Positions 33,547 to 45,623 of a DNA stretch of 64,000 bases are shown piece by piece. Below the pieces are notes generated by a model. The model made no database searches. It had not been told where the DNA came from and saw nothing but the letters and a program-made list of their open reading frames with translations. The position numbers were made by a program, and so were the translations under genes. The stretch lies in assembly GCF_051304405.1 (NCBI RefSeq), contig NZ_JBPPGG010000001.1, positions 992,001 to 1,056,000 on the forward strand. The letters are read 5' to 3'. The stretch's first letter is position 1, and each line of letters starts with the position of its first letter. The stretch is from Pedomonas sp051304405 (GTDB taxonomy: Bacteria; Pseudomonadota; Alphaproteobacteria; Sphingomonadales; Sphingomonadaceae).

Positions 33547-34168
33547 TCCGGCACCGGGCGGACCGGCCGCGCCCGCCTTGATCCTCGCCTCCACCAGCGC
33601 CAGCCGCCAGGCCATGCTGACGGCCGCAGGCGTGCCGTTCGAGGCGATCCCGCCCCGCGTCGACGAGGACGAACTGAAAGCCAGCCTCAAGGCGCAGAAG
33701 GCCAGCCCCCGCGCCATCGCCGACGCGCTGGCCGAAACCAAGGCGCTGAAGATCTCGAGCCGCATCCCCGGCGCGCTGGTGCTGGGGTGCGATCAGGTGC
33801 TCAGCTTCGGCAAGGCGGACATGCTCGACAAGCCGCGCTCGCTGGAGGAAGCCCGCCAGCATCTGGAAATGCTGCGGGGGCAGGAGCACAAGCTCATCTC
33901 CGCCGCCGTCATCGCCCAGAACGGCCAGGCGGTGTGGCGCTTCGTCGATACGGCGACCCTTACCATGCGCGCCTTCACGCCAGAGTTCCTGGACGACTAC
34001 CTCGCCCACGAAGGCGAGGCGATCCTCGGCTGCGTGGGCTGCTACCGGCTGGAAGGGCGGGGCGCGCAGCTGTTCTCCCGCATCAACGGAGACTTCTTCA
34101 CCATCCTCGGCCTGCCGCTGCTGGCGGTGCTGGACTACCTGCGGGAACGCAAGGTTTTGATTCGGTAA
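33536..34168 (+). CDS. maf: Maf family nucleotide pyrophosphatase
   Basis: A 210-residue Maf protein: LILASTSASRQAMLTAAGVPFEAIPPRVDED, LGCDQVLSFG with the catalytic Asp region, and a C-terminal GRGAQLFSRINGDFFTILGLPLLAVLDYL. Maf proteins hydrolyse non-canonical or m7G/dTTP/UTP-type nucleotides; which one is not settled by sequence. The ATG at 33536 lies inside the ppsR repeat tail. It ends before element J. Confidence 0.92.
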   Translation: MATDPAPGGPAAPALILASTSASRQAMLTAAGVPFEAIPPRVDEDELKASLKAQKASPRAIADALAETKALKISSRIPGALVLGCDQVLSFGKADMLDKPRSLEEARQHLEMLRGQEHKLISAAVIAQNGQAVWRFVDTATLTMRAFTPEFLDDYLAHEGEAILGCVGCYRLEGRGAQLFSRINGDFFTILGLPLLAVLDYLRERKVLIR

Positions 34169-34178
34169 GTGTTTTTAT

Positions 34179-34295
34179 GCAGGAGGGGCTTGCCCCTCCT
34201 GCACCTCCCTTTAGTTTACAGGGCCGTGTCTCCAGCGCACTCTGGACACACGTACCGCTAAAACGAAGGGGGTCGCAGGGGTCCATGACCCCTGC
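34179..34295. repeat. Palindromic intergenic repeat, element J (paired)
   Basis: Left hairpin 34179-34202 after TTTTTAT, linker ACCTCCCTTTAGTTTACAGGGC, a central unit with GTGTCTCCAGCG/CTCTGGACAC pairing, linker AACGAAGGGGGTC and right hairpin 34275-34295 followed by an A-rich tract. It separates maf from aroE. Confidence 0.87.
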
Positions 34296-34337
34296 AAAGA
34301 AAAACAAAGAGAACAAAGAGAAACGGTCCTGTCGCTC

Positions 34338-35183
34338 ATGTCCGCATCCCACACCCGGCCCAATCCGCCTGTAGCCGCTGTCATTGGCTGGCCGATCAGC
34401 CATTCCAAGTCTCCGGTCATCCATGGCTTCTGGCTGGAGGCTTTGGGGATGGACGGTCATTACGCGCGTTTTCCGGTGGCACCGGAAGGGTTGCAGACTG
34501 CCATTCGCGCCCTGCCGGCGCTGGGGCTGCGGGGGGTGAACGTCACCATTCCGCACAAGCAGGCGGTGATGGAAGCGCTGGACGAGATCACGCCCGAGGC
34601 GCGGGCCATCGGCGCGGTCAATACGGTGGTGGTGACGGCCGAGGGGCGGCTCGTCGGCTACAACACGGACGTGACCGGCTTTGCCGAGCCGCTGCGCGGT
34701 GCCGCGCTGGCGGGCCGCCCGGCCTGTGTGGTGGGGGCGGGCGGCGCGGCGCGGGCGGTGCTGGCGGCGCTGAAGGCGCTGGGCGTCTCCGAGGTGCGCC
34801 TCATCAACCGCTCGCGGGACAAGGCGGAGGCGCTGCGGGCCGAGTTCGGGCTTCCCGGCGCGGTCTACGGCTTCGAGGCGGCGGGGCAGGCGCTTGAGGG
34901 GGCGGCGCTCGTGGTCAACACGTCGAGCCTCGGCATGAAGGGCTATCCCCCGCTGGAGCTGGATCTTGCGCCGGTGGCGCAGGATGCGGTGGTCTATGAC
35001 ATCGTCTATGTCCCGCTGGAGACGGACCTGCTGCGGCAGGCGCGGGCGCGGGGGCTGCGCACGGTTGACGGCCTGTCCATGCTGGTGGGGCAGGCGGCGG
35101 ATGCCTTCCGCCTGTTCTTCGACGCCGAGCCGCCGCGCGATCCGGTCAGCGAGGCGGACTTGAGGGCACGGCTGCTGGCATGA
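34338..35183 (+). CDS. aroE: Shikimate dehydrogenase
   Basis: A 281-residue AroE: GWPISHSKSP at ~residues 17-26, GVNVTIPHK with the catalytic Lys, GYNTDVTGF, GAGGAARAVLAAL for NADP binding and DGLSMLVGQAADAFRLF near the end. It makes shikimate in aromatic amino-acid synthesis. Its stop overlaps coaE by four bases (ATGA). Confidence 0.96.
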   Translation: MSASHTRPNPPVAAVIGWPISHSKSPVIHGFWLEALGMDGHYARFPVAPEGLQTAIRALPALGLRGVNVTIPHKQAVMEALDEITPEARAIGAVNTVVVTAEGRLVGYNTDVTGFAEPLRGAALAGRPACVVGAGGAARAVLAALKALGVSEVRLINRSRDKAEALRAEFGLPGAVYGFEAAGQALEGAALVVNTSSLGMKGYPPLELDLAPVAQDAVVYDIVYVPLETDLLRQARARGLRTVDGLSMLVGQAADAFRLFFDAEPPRDPVSEADLRARLLA

Positions 35184-35833
35184 TCATCCTCGGGCTCACT
35201 GGCTCCATCGGCATGGGCAAATCGACGGCGACGCGCATGTTTCGCCGTCACGGCGTGCCGGTGTTCGATGCGGATGCGGTGGTGCACCGGCTCCAGGGAC
35301 CGGGCGGCAAGGCGCTGCCGCTCATCGAGGCGGCGTTCCCCGGCACCACCGGGCCGGAAGGGCTCAACCGCCAGAAGCTGGGGGCGATGGTGTTCGGCAA
35401 CCCGGCCGCGCTGAAGAGGCTGGAGGCCATCATCCATCCCATGGTCCACGCCGCGCGGCAGAACTGGCTGGCGGCGCAGGCCCGCGCCCGCCGTCCGCTG
35501 GTGGTGCTGGACGTGCCCTTGCTGTTCGAGAGCGGCGGCTGGCGCGTCTGCGACGCAACGGCGGTGGTCACCGCGCCCTTCCATATCCAGCGCCAGCGGG
35601 TGCTCTCCCGCCCCGGCATGACGGAGGAGAAGTTCCGGCAGATCCTCGCCAAGCAGATGCCGGACCGGGAGAAGCGTTCGCGCGCCGACTTCATCATCCC
35701 CTCGGGCCTTGGCCTTGCGCCCGCCAACGCTGCGGTTGAGCGCATCATCCGTTGCCTTCGCGGCAGAAAAGCGAGACAGTGGCCGCCGCGCCAGCCGGGC
35801 TGGAAGGCCCGGCGTCGGATGCAGTGCCGTTAG
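35180..35833 (+). CDS. coaE: Dephospho-CoA kinase
   Basis: A 217-residue CoaE: P-loop GSIGMGKS at residues 8-15, DADAVVHRLQ, LVVLDVPLLFESGG and RQRVLSRPGMTEEKFRQILAKQMP. It performs the last step of CoA synthesis. The last ~18 residues are Arg/Trp-rich and weakly conserved. A 67-bp A-rich gap leads to dnaQ. Confidence 0.95.
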   Translation: MIILGLTGSIGMGKSTATRMFRRHGVPVFDADAVVHRLQGPGGKALPLIEAAFPGTTGPEGLNRQKLGAMVFGNPAALKRLEAIIHPMVHAARQNWLAAQARARRPLVVLDVPLLFESGGWRVCDATAVVTAPFHIQRQRVLSRPGMTEEKFRQILAKQMPDREKRSRADFIIPSGLGLAPANAAVERIIRCLRGRKARQWPPRQPGWKARRRMQCR

Positions 35834-35900
35834 GCGAAGAAAACAGACGTAAAAACCACCAAAAACAACAAGAACAACAGGCGGGACAACAGGCAGGATC

Positions 35901-36578
35901 ATGCGCGAGGTCGTCTTCGATACGGAAACCACCGGCTTCGACCCGGACATGGGTGACCGGCTGATCGAAATCGGCTGCGTCGAGCTGTTCGACCGGCTGC
36001 CCACGGGCCGCACGCTGCACCTGCTCATCAATCCCCAGCGCGATGTGCCCGCGGCGGCGGTGGAGGTGCACGGCATCACCACCGAGATGCTGAAGGACAA
36101 GCCCATCTTCAGCGCCATCGTGGACGAGTTTCTGGATTTCATTGGCGATGCGCCCCTTGTCGCCCACAATGCGGAGTTCGACTTCCGCTTCATCAACTGG
36201 GAGCTGAGGAACAGCGGGCGGGACATCATCTCCGCCAGCCGCATGGTGGACACGCTGGAGATCGCCAAGCGCAGGTTCCCCGGCGCCAAGGCGACGCTCG
36301 ACGCGCTCTGCACCCGCTTCGGCATCGACCGCTCGGCCCGCGTGAAGCACGGGGCGCTGCTCGACGCCCAGCTTCTGGCCGAGGTCTATCTGGAGCTGAT
36401 GGGCGGGCGGCAGAACCGGCTGGAGCTGGTGTCCGAGACCACGCAGGTGGTGGAGCAGATCCGGATCGTGCGCAGCTGGCACGCGCCCCGGCCGCACGCG
36501 CCCACCGAGGAGGAGCTGGCCGCCCACGCCGCCTTCCTCGACCGCATGAAGAAACCGCCCCTCTGGCGCCAGGCGTAG
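35901..36578 (+). CDS. dnaQ: DNA polymerase III epsilon subunit
   Basis: A 225-residue proofreading exonuclease of the DEDDh type: D7 and E9 in VFDTETTGFD, VAHNAEFDFRF with the second Asp, and KHGALLDAQLLAEVYLEL with the catalytic His and Asp. A short C-terminal tail binds the alpha subunit. Its order after coaE is as in Caulobacter. A hairpin begins 3 bp after its stop. Confidence 0.96.
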   Translation: MREVVFDTETTGFDPDMGDRLIEIGCVELFDRLPTGRTLHLLINPQRDVPAAAVEVHGITTEMLKDKPIFSAIVDEFLDFIGDAPLVAHNAEFDFRFINWELRNSGRDIISASRMVDTLEIAKRRFPGAKATLDALCTRFGIDRSARVKHGALLDAQLLAEVYLELMGGRQNRLELVSETTQVVEQIRIVRSWHAPRPHAPTEEELAAHAAFLDRMKKPPLWRQA

Positions 36579-36581
36579 TAT

Positions 36582-36728
36582 CATCTATATGAATAGATGT
36601 TAGTGGCTCTTTGTGGGAGCACTCGGCAAATCCACATTCAAGACCTCTTCGGAGGCCAATGTGGCGAGCGGCGATACCAAGCCATGCTGCAGTGCGGTTA
36701 AAAAGCCCCGCTCAGGCGGGGCTTTTTT
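36582..36728 (+). ncRNA. Candidate small RNA or structured 3' UTR of dnaQ
   Basis: Three consecutive structures: hairpin 36582-36599 (CATCTAT/ATAGATG), hairpin 36632-36664 (CCACATT/AATGTGG outer stem, CCTC-UUCG-GAGG inner stem with a stable tetraloop), and an intrinsic terminator 36700-36728. There is no open frame of note. It could be a processed 3' UTR or an independent RNA; I do not recognise the family and cannot show a promoter. Confidence 0.5.
36700..36728 (+). terminator. Intrinsic terminator downstream of dnaQ (bidirectional)
   Basis: AGCCCCGC and GCGGGGCT form a perfect 8-bp stem with loop TCAG, flanked by an A-run and followed by TTTTT. The A-run makes it usable for glnD on the other strand as well. 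Confidence 0.9.
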
Positions 36729-36861
36729 CATGCTGATGCACTGCCGATCCGCAGGGCTTGTCCTGTAAAGGAAACCGCAAAAAACTTTGCATGTCGGATG
36801 TGACGTATAAAGATTTTCGCGATTTCTTTACACGTTACTCCGTCTGTCATAGCCGATGAGG

Positions 36862-36876
36862 CGGGGGAAGCCCCCG
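36862..36876 (-). terminator. Short GC hairpin at the glnD stop
   Basis: CGGGGG and CCCCCG with a 3-nt loop lie directly after the glnD stop codon on the minus strand. No T-tract follows, so the terminator at 36700-36728 is the more likely stop site. Confidence 0.4.
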
Positions 36877-36877
36877 T

Positions 36878-39667
36878 TCACTGTGCGGCGGCGATCTGGG
36901 CGGGGGTGACGGGGTCTTCCTCGCTGTCCTTGCCGTCGGCGGCGGCGATCAGGCGGCGCTCCAGCGCCTTGAGGCGGTTGGCGTTGGTGATCTTCGCACC
37001 CATCAGGTCGGTGATGTAGAACACGTCCACCGCGCGCTCGCCGTAGGTGGCGATGTGGGCGGAGTGGATGGTCACCTTGGCCTCGAAGAAGGCGGAGGTG
37101 AGGGAGAACAGCAGGGCCGGGCGGTCCGTCGCGTTGATCTCGATGACCGTGTAGCGGTTGGACGCCAGGTTATCGATGAGCACGCTGGTCTCCACATGGA
37201 ACACCTCGGCGCGCGCCCGGATCAGCGGCTTGGCCGCCAGCCGGTCCTTCAGCTTCACCTTGCCCGCCAGCGTATCCGTGATGGTCTGGCGCAGCCGCTC
37301 CAGCTGGTCAGGCTCGTCGAACGCCCCGCCGGCGGCGCATTCGATGGTGATGTTGTCCAGCGCCATGCCGTCCCGCGTGGTGTGGATGCGCGCGCCCAGA
37401 ATGTTGGCGCCCGCCAGCGAGATGGCGCCCGCCAGCCGGTAGAACAGGCCCGGGTGGTCGGCGGCGTAGAGAGAGACCAGCGTGGTTCCCGCCTCCTTGT
37501 CCACCACCGTCGCGATGGACATGGGCTGGCCGGCCTCGTCTGCCTCGTGCACCTGGGCAGCGTTGAGCGCCAGCACGTCCTCGGGCTCGGCGATCCAGTA
37601 GGCGTCGAAGAAGCGGGTGCGGTAGGCGTCGAAGACCGCCGCGTCCCAGCCCAGCTCGGCGGCAAGCGCCTTCTGCTTGGCCTCGATGCGCTCCTGCCGG
37701 CCGACGGTCTTGTGGCCGAGGCGCAGCACCTCCTCCGCCGAGGAGTAGAGTTCGCGCAGGAGCTGGGCCTTCCAGCCGTTCCACACCCCGGGCCCGACGG
37801 CGCGGATATCGACGCAGGTCAGCAGGAACAGCAGCTTCAGCCGCTCCGGGCTCTGCACTTGGTCGGCGAAGTCGAGGATGGTCTTGAAGTCGGCGAGGTC
37901 GCGCTTGAAGGCGGTGTCCGACATCAGCAGGTGATAGCGCACCAGCCAGGAGACGGTTTCGGTCTCGGCGGGCGTCAGGCCGAAGCGGGGGCACAGGCGC
38001 AGGGCCACCTCCGCGCCGAGGATGGAGTGGTCGCCCCGGCGGCCCTTGGCGATGTCGTGCAGCAGCACCGCCACGTAGAGCACCCGGCGCGAGACCATCT
38101 TTTCCATCAGCTTGGTGCCGAGCGGATGGTCGTCCTTCAGCTCGCCCTTCTCGATGCGGGAGAGCAGGCCGATGGCGCGGATGGTGTGCTCGTCCACCGT
38201 GTAGTGGTGGTACATGTCGTACTGCATCTGCGCCACCACCCGGCCGAAGTCGGGCACGAAGCGACCGAACACGCCCACCTCGTTCATCAGGCGCAGGGTG
38301 TTCTCCGGGTTGTTGCGCGAGGTGAGGATCTCGAGGAACAGCTGGTTCGCCTGCCGGTTCTCGCGCAGGGCGGTGCCGACGAGGGAGGCGTCCCGCGTCA
38401 CCTGCCGCACGGTCTGGGGGTGGATCTGCACCCCGTGCTGGTCCGCCAGGTGGAACAGTTGCAGAAGCCGCACCGGGTCTTCGCGGAAGAAGGTCTCCCG
38501 CGGCGCGGAGATGCGCCCGTCCGCCAGCACGAAGCCGGAGAGCTTGCGCGAGCGCAGCTTGAGCGCGGGCATCCGCCACAGCGGCCGCTTCTTCTGGCTT
38601 TCCTCCAGATGCGCCAGGAACTGGCGGGTGAGGTCGCCCACCTGCTTGGCGACGAGGAAGTAGTGCTTCATGAACCGCTCGACGCCGGAGGCGCCGGGCC
38701 GGTCCGCATAGCGCAGGCGGGCGGCCAGCTCGCGCTGCACGTCGAAGGTGAGCCGCTCCTCGGCGCGGCCCACCAGATCATGCAGGTGGCAGCGCACGCT
38801 CCACAGGAACGCCTCGGCCTTCAGGAACTGGCGCAGCTCGTCGGCGGACAGCAGGCCCTTGTCCACCAGCTCGCTCACGTCCGCCGTGCGGTGGATGTAC
38901 TTGCCGATCCAGAACAGGGTGTGCAGGTCGCGCAAGCCGCCCTTGCCCTCCTTCAGGTTGGGCTCCACCACGTAGCGGCTGTCGCCCATGCGCTTGTGGC
39001 GCATGTCGCGCTCCGCCAGCTTGTCGCGCACGAAGTCCTGCTCGGTGCCGGGGATGACGTCACGGTAGAAGGCGGTGCGGGCCTCGTCGTAGAGGGCTTC
39101 GTCCCCCCACAGGTAGCGGGCCTCCAGCAGCGCGGTGCGGATGGTCAGGTCCTCGCGGGAGTAGCGGATGATCTCGGGGATGGTGCGGCAGGCATGGCCC
39201 ACCTTCAGCCGCAGATCCCACAGCATGTAGAGCGTGGCCTCGATGACCTGCTCGCTCCAGGGCGTCGCCTTGTAGGGGGTGATGAACAGGATATCGACGT
39301 CGGAGAACGGGGCCATTTCGCCCCGGCCGTAGCCGCCCACGGCGCACAGGCTGAGCCGCTCGCCCTCGGTGGGGTTGGCGCGGGGGTAGAGCACGCGCGC
39401 GGCGAAATCGAAGCTGAGACGCACGATCTGGTCGGTGAGGAAGGCGTAGGAGCGGGCCAGCAGCTTGCCCCGCGACTCGTCCTCCAGCATGCGCCGCCGC
39501 AGCTCCTTCCGGCCGGCGGTCAGCGCGTCCTTGAGCAGGACGACGCACTTTCGCCTCAGATCGCCCGGTTCGCCGCCCTCGGCCGCCAGCTCGGCGATCT
39601 GGTCGGCAAGCAGGGGCCGGTTGATGATGGCGCGGCGATTGGGGATCTGGGCGAACAGCTCTTTCAT
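36878..39667 (-). CDS. glnD: Bifunctional uridylyltransferase/uridylyl-removing enzyme GlnD
   Basis: A 929-residue sensor of glutamine. The nucleotidyltransferase motif GGYGRGEMAPFSDVDILF is near residue 108, the HD domain motif LLHDIAKGRRGDHSILG near residue 535, and two ACT domains fill the C-terminus (~725-800 and ~840-910). It modifies PII proteins in response to nitrogen status. It is 10 bp downstream of mutS and transcribed with it, a known alphaproteobacterial pairing. Confidence 0.97.
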   Translation of the reverse strand: MKELFAQIPNRRAIINRPLLADQIAELAAEGGEPGDLRRKCVVLLKDALTAGRKELRRRMLEDESRGKLLARSYAFLTDQIVRLSFDFAARVLYPRANPTEGERLSLCAVGGYGRGEMAPFSDVDILFITPYKATPWSEQVIEATLYMLWDLRLKVGHACRTIPEIIRYSREDLTIRTALLEARYLWGDEALYDEARTAFYRDVIPGTEQDFVRDKLAERDMRHKRMGDSRYVVEPNLKEGKGGLRDLHTLFWIGKYIHRTADVSELVDKGLLSADELRQFLKAEAFLWSVRCHLHDLVGRAEERLTFDVQRELAARLRYADRPGASGVERFMKHYFLVAKQVGDLTRQFLAHLEESQKKRPLWRMPALKLRSRKLSGFVLADGRISAPRETFFREDPVRLLQLFHLADQHGVQIHPQTVRQVTRDASLVGTALRENRQANQLFLEILTSRNNPENTLRLMNEVGVFGRFVPDFGRVVAQMQYDMYHHYTVDEHTIRAIGLLSRIEKGELKDDHPLGTKLMEKMVSRRVLYVAVLLHDIAKGRRGDHSILGAEVALRLCPRFGLTPAETETVSWLVRYHLLMSDTAFKRDLADFKTILDFADQVQSPERLKLLFLLTCVDIRAVGPGVWNGWKAQLLRELYSSAEEVLRLGHKTVGRQERIEAKQKALAAELGWDAAVFDAYRTRFFDAYWIAEPEDVLALNAAQVHEADEAGQPMSIATVVDKEAGTTLVSLYAADHPGLFYRLAGAISLAGANILGARIHTTRDGMALDNITIECAAGGAFDEPDQLERLRQTITDTLAGKVKLKDRLAAKPLIRARAEVFHVETSVLIDNLASNRYTVIEINATDRPALLFSLTSAFFEAKVTIHSAHIATYGERAVDVFYITDLMGAKITNANRLKALERRLIAAADGKDSEEDPVTPAQIAAAQ

Positions 39668-39677
39668 GGATGCCAGC

Positions 39678-42344
<2,667 letters not shown>

Positions 42345-42425
42345 GTCGGCTTTGATAGACGTGTCGGATGAGTTTCTGTACATCAGGGCAGTTCTAGCGT
42401 TCCGCGTCGAGGAAAGGGAGAGGGA

Positions 42426-44690
42426 ATGGCAGGCAACAAGGACGTGCAGTTCAGTGATCGTGAGGCGCTGCTGTTCCACTCGGCCAAGCGGCCGGGGAAG
42501 ATCGAGATCGTGGCAAGCAAGCCCATGGCGACGCAGCGCGATCTGAGCCTTGCCTATTCTCCCGGCGTTGCGGTCCCGGTCAAGGCGATCGCCGCCGACC
42601 CGAACTCGGCCTACGACTACACCGCCAAGGGCAATCTGGTCGCGGTCATCTCCAACGGCACGGCCATTCTCGGCCTCGGCAACCTGGGTGCTCTCGCCTC
42701 CAAGCCGGTGATGGAAGGCAAGGCGGTGCTGTTCAAGCGCTTCGCCGATGTGGACTCCATCGACCTCGAGGTGGCGACGGAGGACGCGGACGCCTTCGTC
42801 AACGCGGTCAAGCTGCTGGAGCCCTCCTTCGGCGGCATCAACCTCGAGGACATCAAGGCGCCCGAGTGCTTCATCATCGAAAGCCGCCTCAAGGAGCTGA
42901 TGAACATTCCGGTGTTCCATGACGACCAGCACGGCACCGCCATCATCGCGGCGGCGGGCCTGATCAACGCGCTGGAGATCACCGGCAAGAACATCAAGGA
43001 CATCAAGATGGTGGTGAACGGCGCGGGCGCCGCCGCCATCGCCTGCACCGAGCTGGCCAAGGCGCTGGGCGTGCCGCACAACAACGTCATCATGTGCGAC
43101 AGCAAGGGCGTCATCTACCAGGGCCGCACGGAGGGCATGAACCAGTGGAAGGCGGCCCACGCCGCCGCCACCGACGCCCGCACGCTGGAGGAGGCCCTGA
43201 AGGGGGCGGACGTGTTCCTGGGTCTCTCGGCCGCCGGCGCCGTGACCAAGGCCATGGTCAAGTCCATGGCCGACAAGCCCATCATCTTCGCCATGGCCAA
43301 CCCGGACCCCGAGATCACGCCGGAGGAGGTGGCCGAGGTGCGTGACGACGCCATCGTGGCGACGGGCCGCTCGGACTACCCGAACCAGGTCAACAATGTC
43401 CTGTGCTTCCCCTATCTGTTCCGGGGCGCGCTCGACGTGCGCGCCACCACCATCAACGAGGAAATGAAGATCGCGGCGGCGCAGGCGCTGGCGGAGCTGG
43501 CCCGGCAGGACGTGCCCGACGAGGTGGCGGCGGCCTACGGCGGCGACCGGCGCTCGTTCGGTCCGAAGTACATCATCCCCGCGCCGTTTGATCCGCGCCT
43601 CATCGAGTGGGTGCCGAGCCGGGTGGCGCAGGCGGCGATGGACTCGGGCGTTGCCCGCCGTCCCATCCTCGACATGGATGCCTACCGCACCGAGCTGAAA
43701 ACCCGCCTCAACCCCTCGACGGCGGTGCTGAACACCAGCTTCGATCTGGCGCGCCAGAACCCGAAGCGGGTGGTGTTCGCCGAGGCGGAGGAGGAGCGGG
43801 TGCTGCGCGCCGCCATCAGCTTCCGCAACGGCGGCTACGGCATTCCGCTGCTGGTGGGCCGCACCGAGCAGGTGCAGGCGGGCCTGCGCGCGCTGGGCGT
43901 CGAGAACCCGGAGGAGTTCGAGATCTTCAACGCCCGCGTCACCCCGGGCACGGCGAAGATGGTGGAGCTGCTCTACAGCCGCCTCCAGCGCAAGGGCTTT
44001 TTGCTCCGTGACTGCCAGCGCCTGGTGAACCAGGACCGCAACGTCTTCTCGTCCCTGCTGGTCTCCATGGGGCACGCGGACGCCATGATCACCGGCGTCA
44101 CCCGCCACTTCCGCCAGAGCCTGGACAAGATCCTGCTCGCCGTCGATCCCAAGCCGGAGCACGTGCTGTTCGGCATGCACATCGTGGTGGGCCGCAGCCA
44201 GACCCTGTTCATCGCCGACACCACCGTGCACGAGCGCCCGGACGCGGAAACCCTGGCGGACATCGCCATCCAGTCGGCGGAAGTCGTGCGCAGCCTCGGC
44301 CATGAGCCGCGGGTGGCGTTCCTCAGCTACTCCAACTTCGGCAACCCGCGCGGCACCATCCCCAGTGTGGTGCGCGAGGCGGTGGCGCTGCTGGACGAGC
44401 GCCAGCCCGGTTTCGAGTACGAGGGCGAGGTCTCGGCCGATGTGGCGCTCAACCGGGAGCTGAAGGCGCTCTATCCCTTCAGCCGCCTGACGGGCCCCGC
44501 CAACGTTCTCATCATGCCGGGCTTGCATGCGGCCAACATCACCGCCAAGCTCCTGAAGGAAATCAACGGCGGCGTGATCGGCCCGCTGCTCATCGGCATG
44601 TCCAAGCCGATCCAGATCGTGCCCATGACCTCGAGCGCGACCGATCTGGTGAACATGGCGGTGCTGGCGGCGGCAGGCGCCCTGCGCTGA
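42426..44690 (+). CDS. maeB: NADP-dependent malic enzyme with C-terminal phosphotransacetylase-like domain
   Basis: A 754-residue MaeB. The N-terminal malic domain has SLAYSPGVAVP and VFHDDQHGTAII, and an NADP-binding region includes VVNGAGAAAIAC. From about residue 430 a phosphotransacetylase-like domain follows (RVVFAEAEEERVLRAA, LLIGMSKP), which in this family responds to acetyl-CoA. It turns malate to pyruvate, making NADPH. GGGAGAGGG precedes the ATG. Confidence 0.96.
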   Translation: MAGNKDVQFSDREALLFHSAKRPGKIEIVASKPMATQRDLSLAYSPGVAVPVKAIAADPNSAYDYTAKGNLVAVISNGTAILGLGNLGALASKPVMEGKAVLFKRFADVDSIDLEVATEDADAFVNAVKLLEPSFGGINLEDIKAPECFIIESRLKELMNIPVFHDDQHGTAIIAAAGLINALEITGKNIKDIKMVVNGAGAAAIACTELAKALGVPHNNVIMCDSKGVIYQGRTEGMNQWKAAHAAATDARTLEEALKGADVFLGLSAAGAVTKAMVKSMADKPIIFAMANPDPEITPEEVAEVRDDAIVATGRSDYPNQVNNVLCFPYLFRGALDVRATTINEEMKIAAAQALAELARQDVPDEVAAAYGGDRRSFGPKYIIPAPFDPRLIEWVPSRVAQAAMDSGVARRPILDMDAYRTELKTRLNPSTAVLNTSFDLARQNPKRVVFAEAEEERVLRAAISFRNGGYGIPLLVGRTEQVQAGLRALGVENPEEFEIFNARVTPGTAKMVELLYSRLQRKGFLLRDCQRLVNQDRNVFSSLLVSMGHADAMITGVTRHFRQSLDKILLAVDPKPEHVLFGMHIVVGRSQTLFIADTTVHERPDAETLADIAIQSAEVVRSLGHEPRVAFLSYSNFGNPRGTIPSVVREAVALLDERQPGFEYEGEVSADVALNRELKALYPFSRLTGPANVLIMPGLHAANITAKLLKEINGGVIGPLLIGMSKPIQIVPMTSSATDLVNMAVLAAAGALR

Positions 44691-44732
44691 GCGCGGGGCC
44701 CGGCACGCACGCGATCCGAAGGGGGGACTGTC

Positions 44733-45533
44733 ATGGCTGAAAAGCCGGTGCTGTACTTCATTCATGGCATGTGGGCCGGGCCGCGCGTTTGGGAGGCCTA
44801 TCGCGCGCACTTCGAGGCGCAGGGGTACAAAACCCGTGCCCCGGCGCTGCCCGGCCATGACATCGAGCCCGGCGAGATGCCCCCGCCGGAGCTGGCCCAT
44901 TACAGCATCGTGGACTATGTGGCCGCGCTGGAGGCGGAGCTGCGGGAGATCGAGGCGCCGGTGGTGCTTGTCGGCCATTCGCTCGGCGGCCTCATCGCCC
45001 AGATCCTGGCGGCCCGCCTGAAGCCGGCGGGGCTGGTGCTGCTCGCGCCCGCGCCGTCCGCCGACATCCTGCCGCTGGCGTGGGAGCCCATCCGCACCTG
45101 CTGGCCGCTCCTCAGCCGCTGGGGCTTCTGGGACGAAGCCCTCACGCTGCCGCGCGAGGTGGCGTTCTACGGCGTGTTCAACGGCGTGCCCGCCGACATC
45201 GCCGAGCAGGACTACGCGAAGGCGGTCTCCGAATCCGGCCGGGTTCTGGCCGAGGTCGCCTTCGGCGCGCTGGCGCCGTCGCGCCGCACCAAGGTGGATT
45301 ACGCACTCGTGCGCTGCCCCGGGCTTGTGGTTGTCGGCACGGAAGACCGCATCACGCCGGTGACGGTGGCGCGCTCCACCGCGCGGCGTCTGCCCGGCCC
45401 GGTGCAGTACCGGGAGCTGGACAACGTGGGGCACTGGCTGTTCCACGCGCCCGTGCGCGACAAGGTGTTCGCGCACATGGAAGGGTTTCTTGCCCAGCTG
45501 GCGGCGGAGCGGGAGGTTGCCCCTCAGGCGTGA
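44733..45533 (+). CDS. Alpha/beta hydrolase
   Basis: A 266-residue alpha/beta-hydrolase-fold protein: oxyanion YFIHGMWAGPRVW, nucleophile elbow VLVGHSLGGLIAQ (Ser near residue 89), GTEDRITP for the acid and DNVGHWLFH for the His. It has no signal peptide. The substrate is unknown. The order after maeB suggests nothing specific. Confidence 0.87.
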   Translation: MAEKPVLYFIHGMWAGPRVWEAYRAHFEAQGYKTRAPALPGHDIEPGEMPPPELAHYSIVDYVAALEAELREIEAPVVLVGHSLGGLIAQILAARLKPAGLVLLAPAPSADILPLAWEPIRTCWPLLSRWGFWDEALTLPREVAFYGVFNGVPADIAEQDYAKAVSESGRVLAEVAFGALAPSRRTKVDYALVRCPGLVVVGTEDRITPVTVARSTARRLPGPVQYRELDNVGHWLFHAPVRDKVFAHMEGFLAQLAAEREVAPQA

Positions 45534-45535
45534 GG

Positions 45536-45574
45536 TTCAGGCCTGATGTTCGGGCCTGATGTTCAGGCTTGAGA
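45536..45574. repeat. Three 13-bp tandem units
   Basis: TTCAGGCCTGATG, TTCGGGCCTGATG and TTCAGGCTTGAGA directly follow the alpha/beta hydrolase stop. TCAGGCCTGA is itself a palindrome. No palindromic family element is present in this convergent junction. Confidence 0.6.
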
Positions 45575-45623
45575 GGCGAGTGCCCCGGCCCCGGGGGACG
45601 GGGCGAGGGGCCGCCGCCGGGCC

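Noticed and set aside
42345..45476. Minus-strand extension of the mutS frame antisense to maeB
   Set aside because: Same effect: no recognisable domain, composition of a shadow frame, and maeB and the alpha/beta hydrolase are intact on the other strand.
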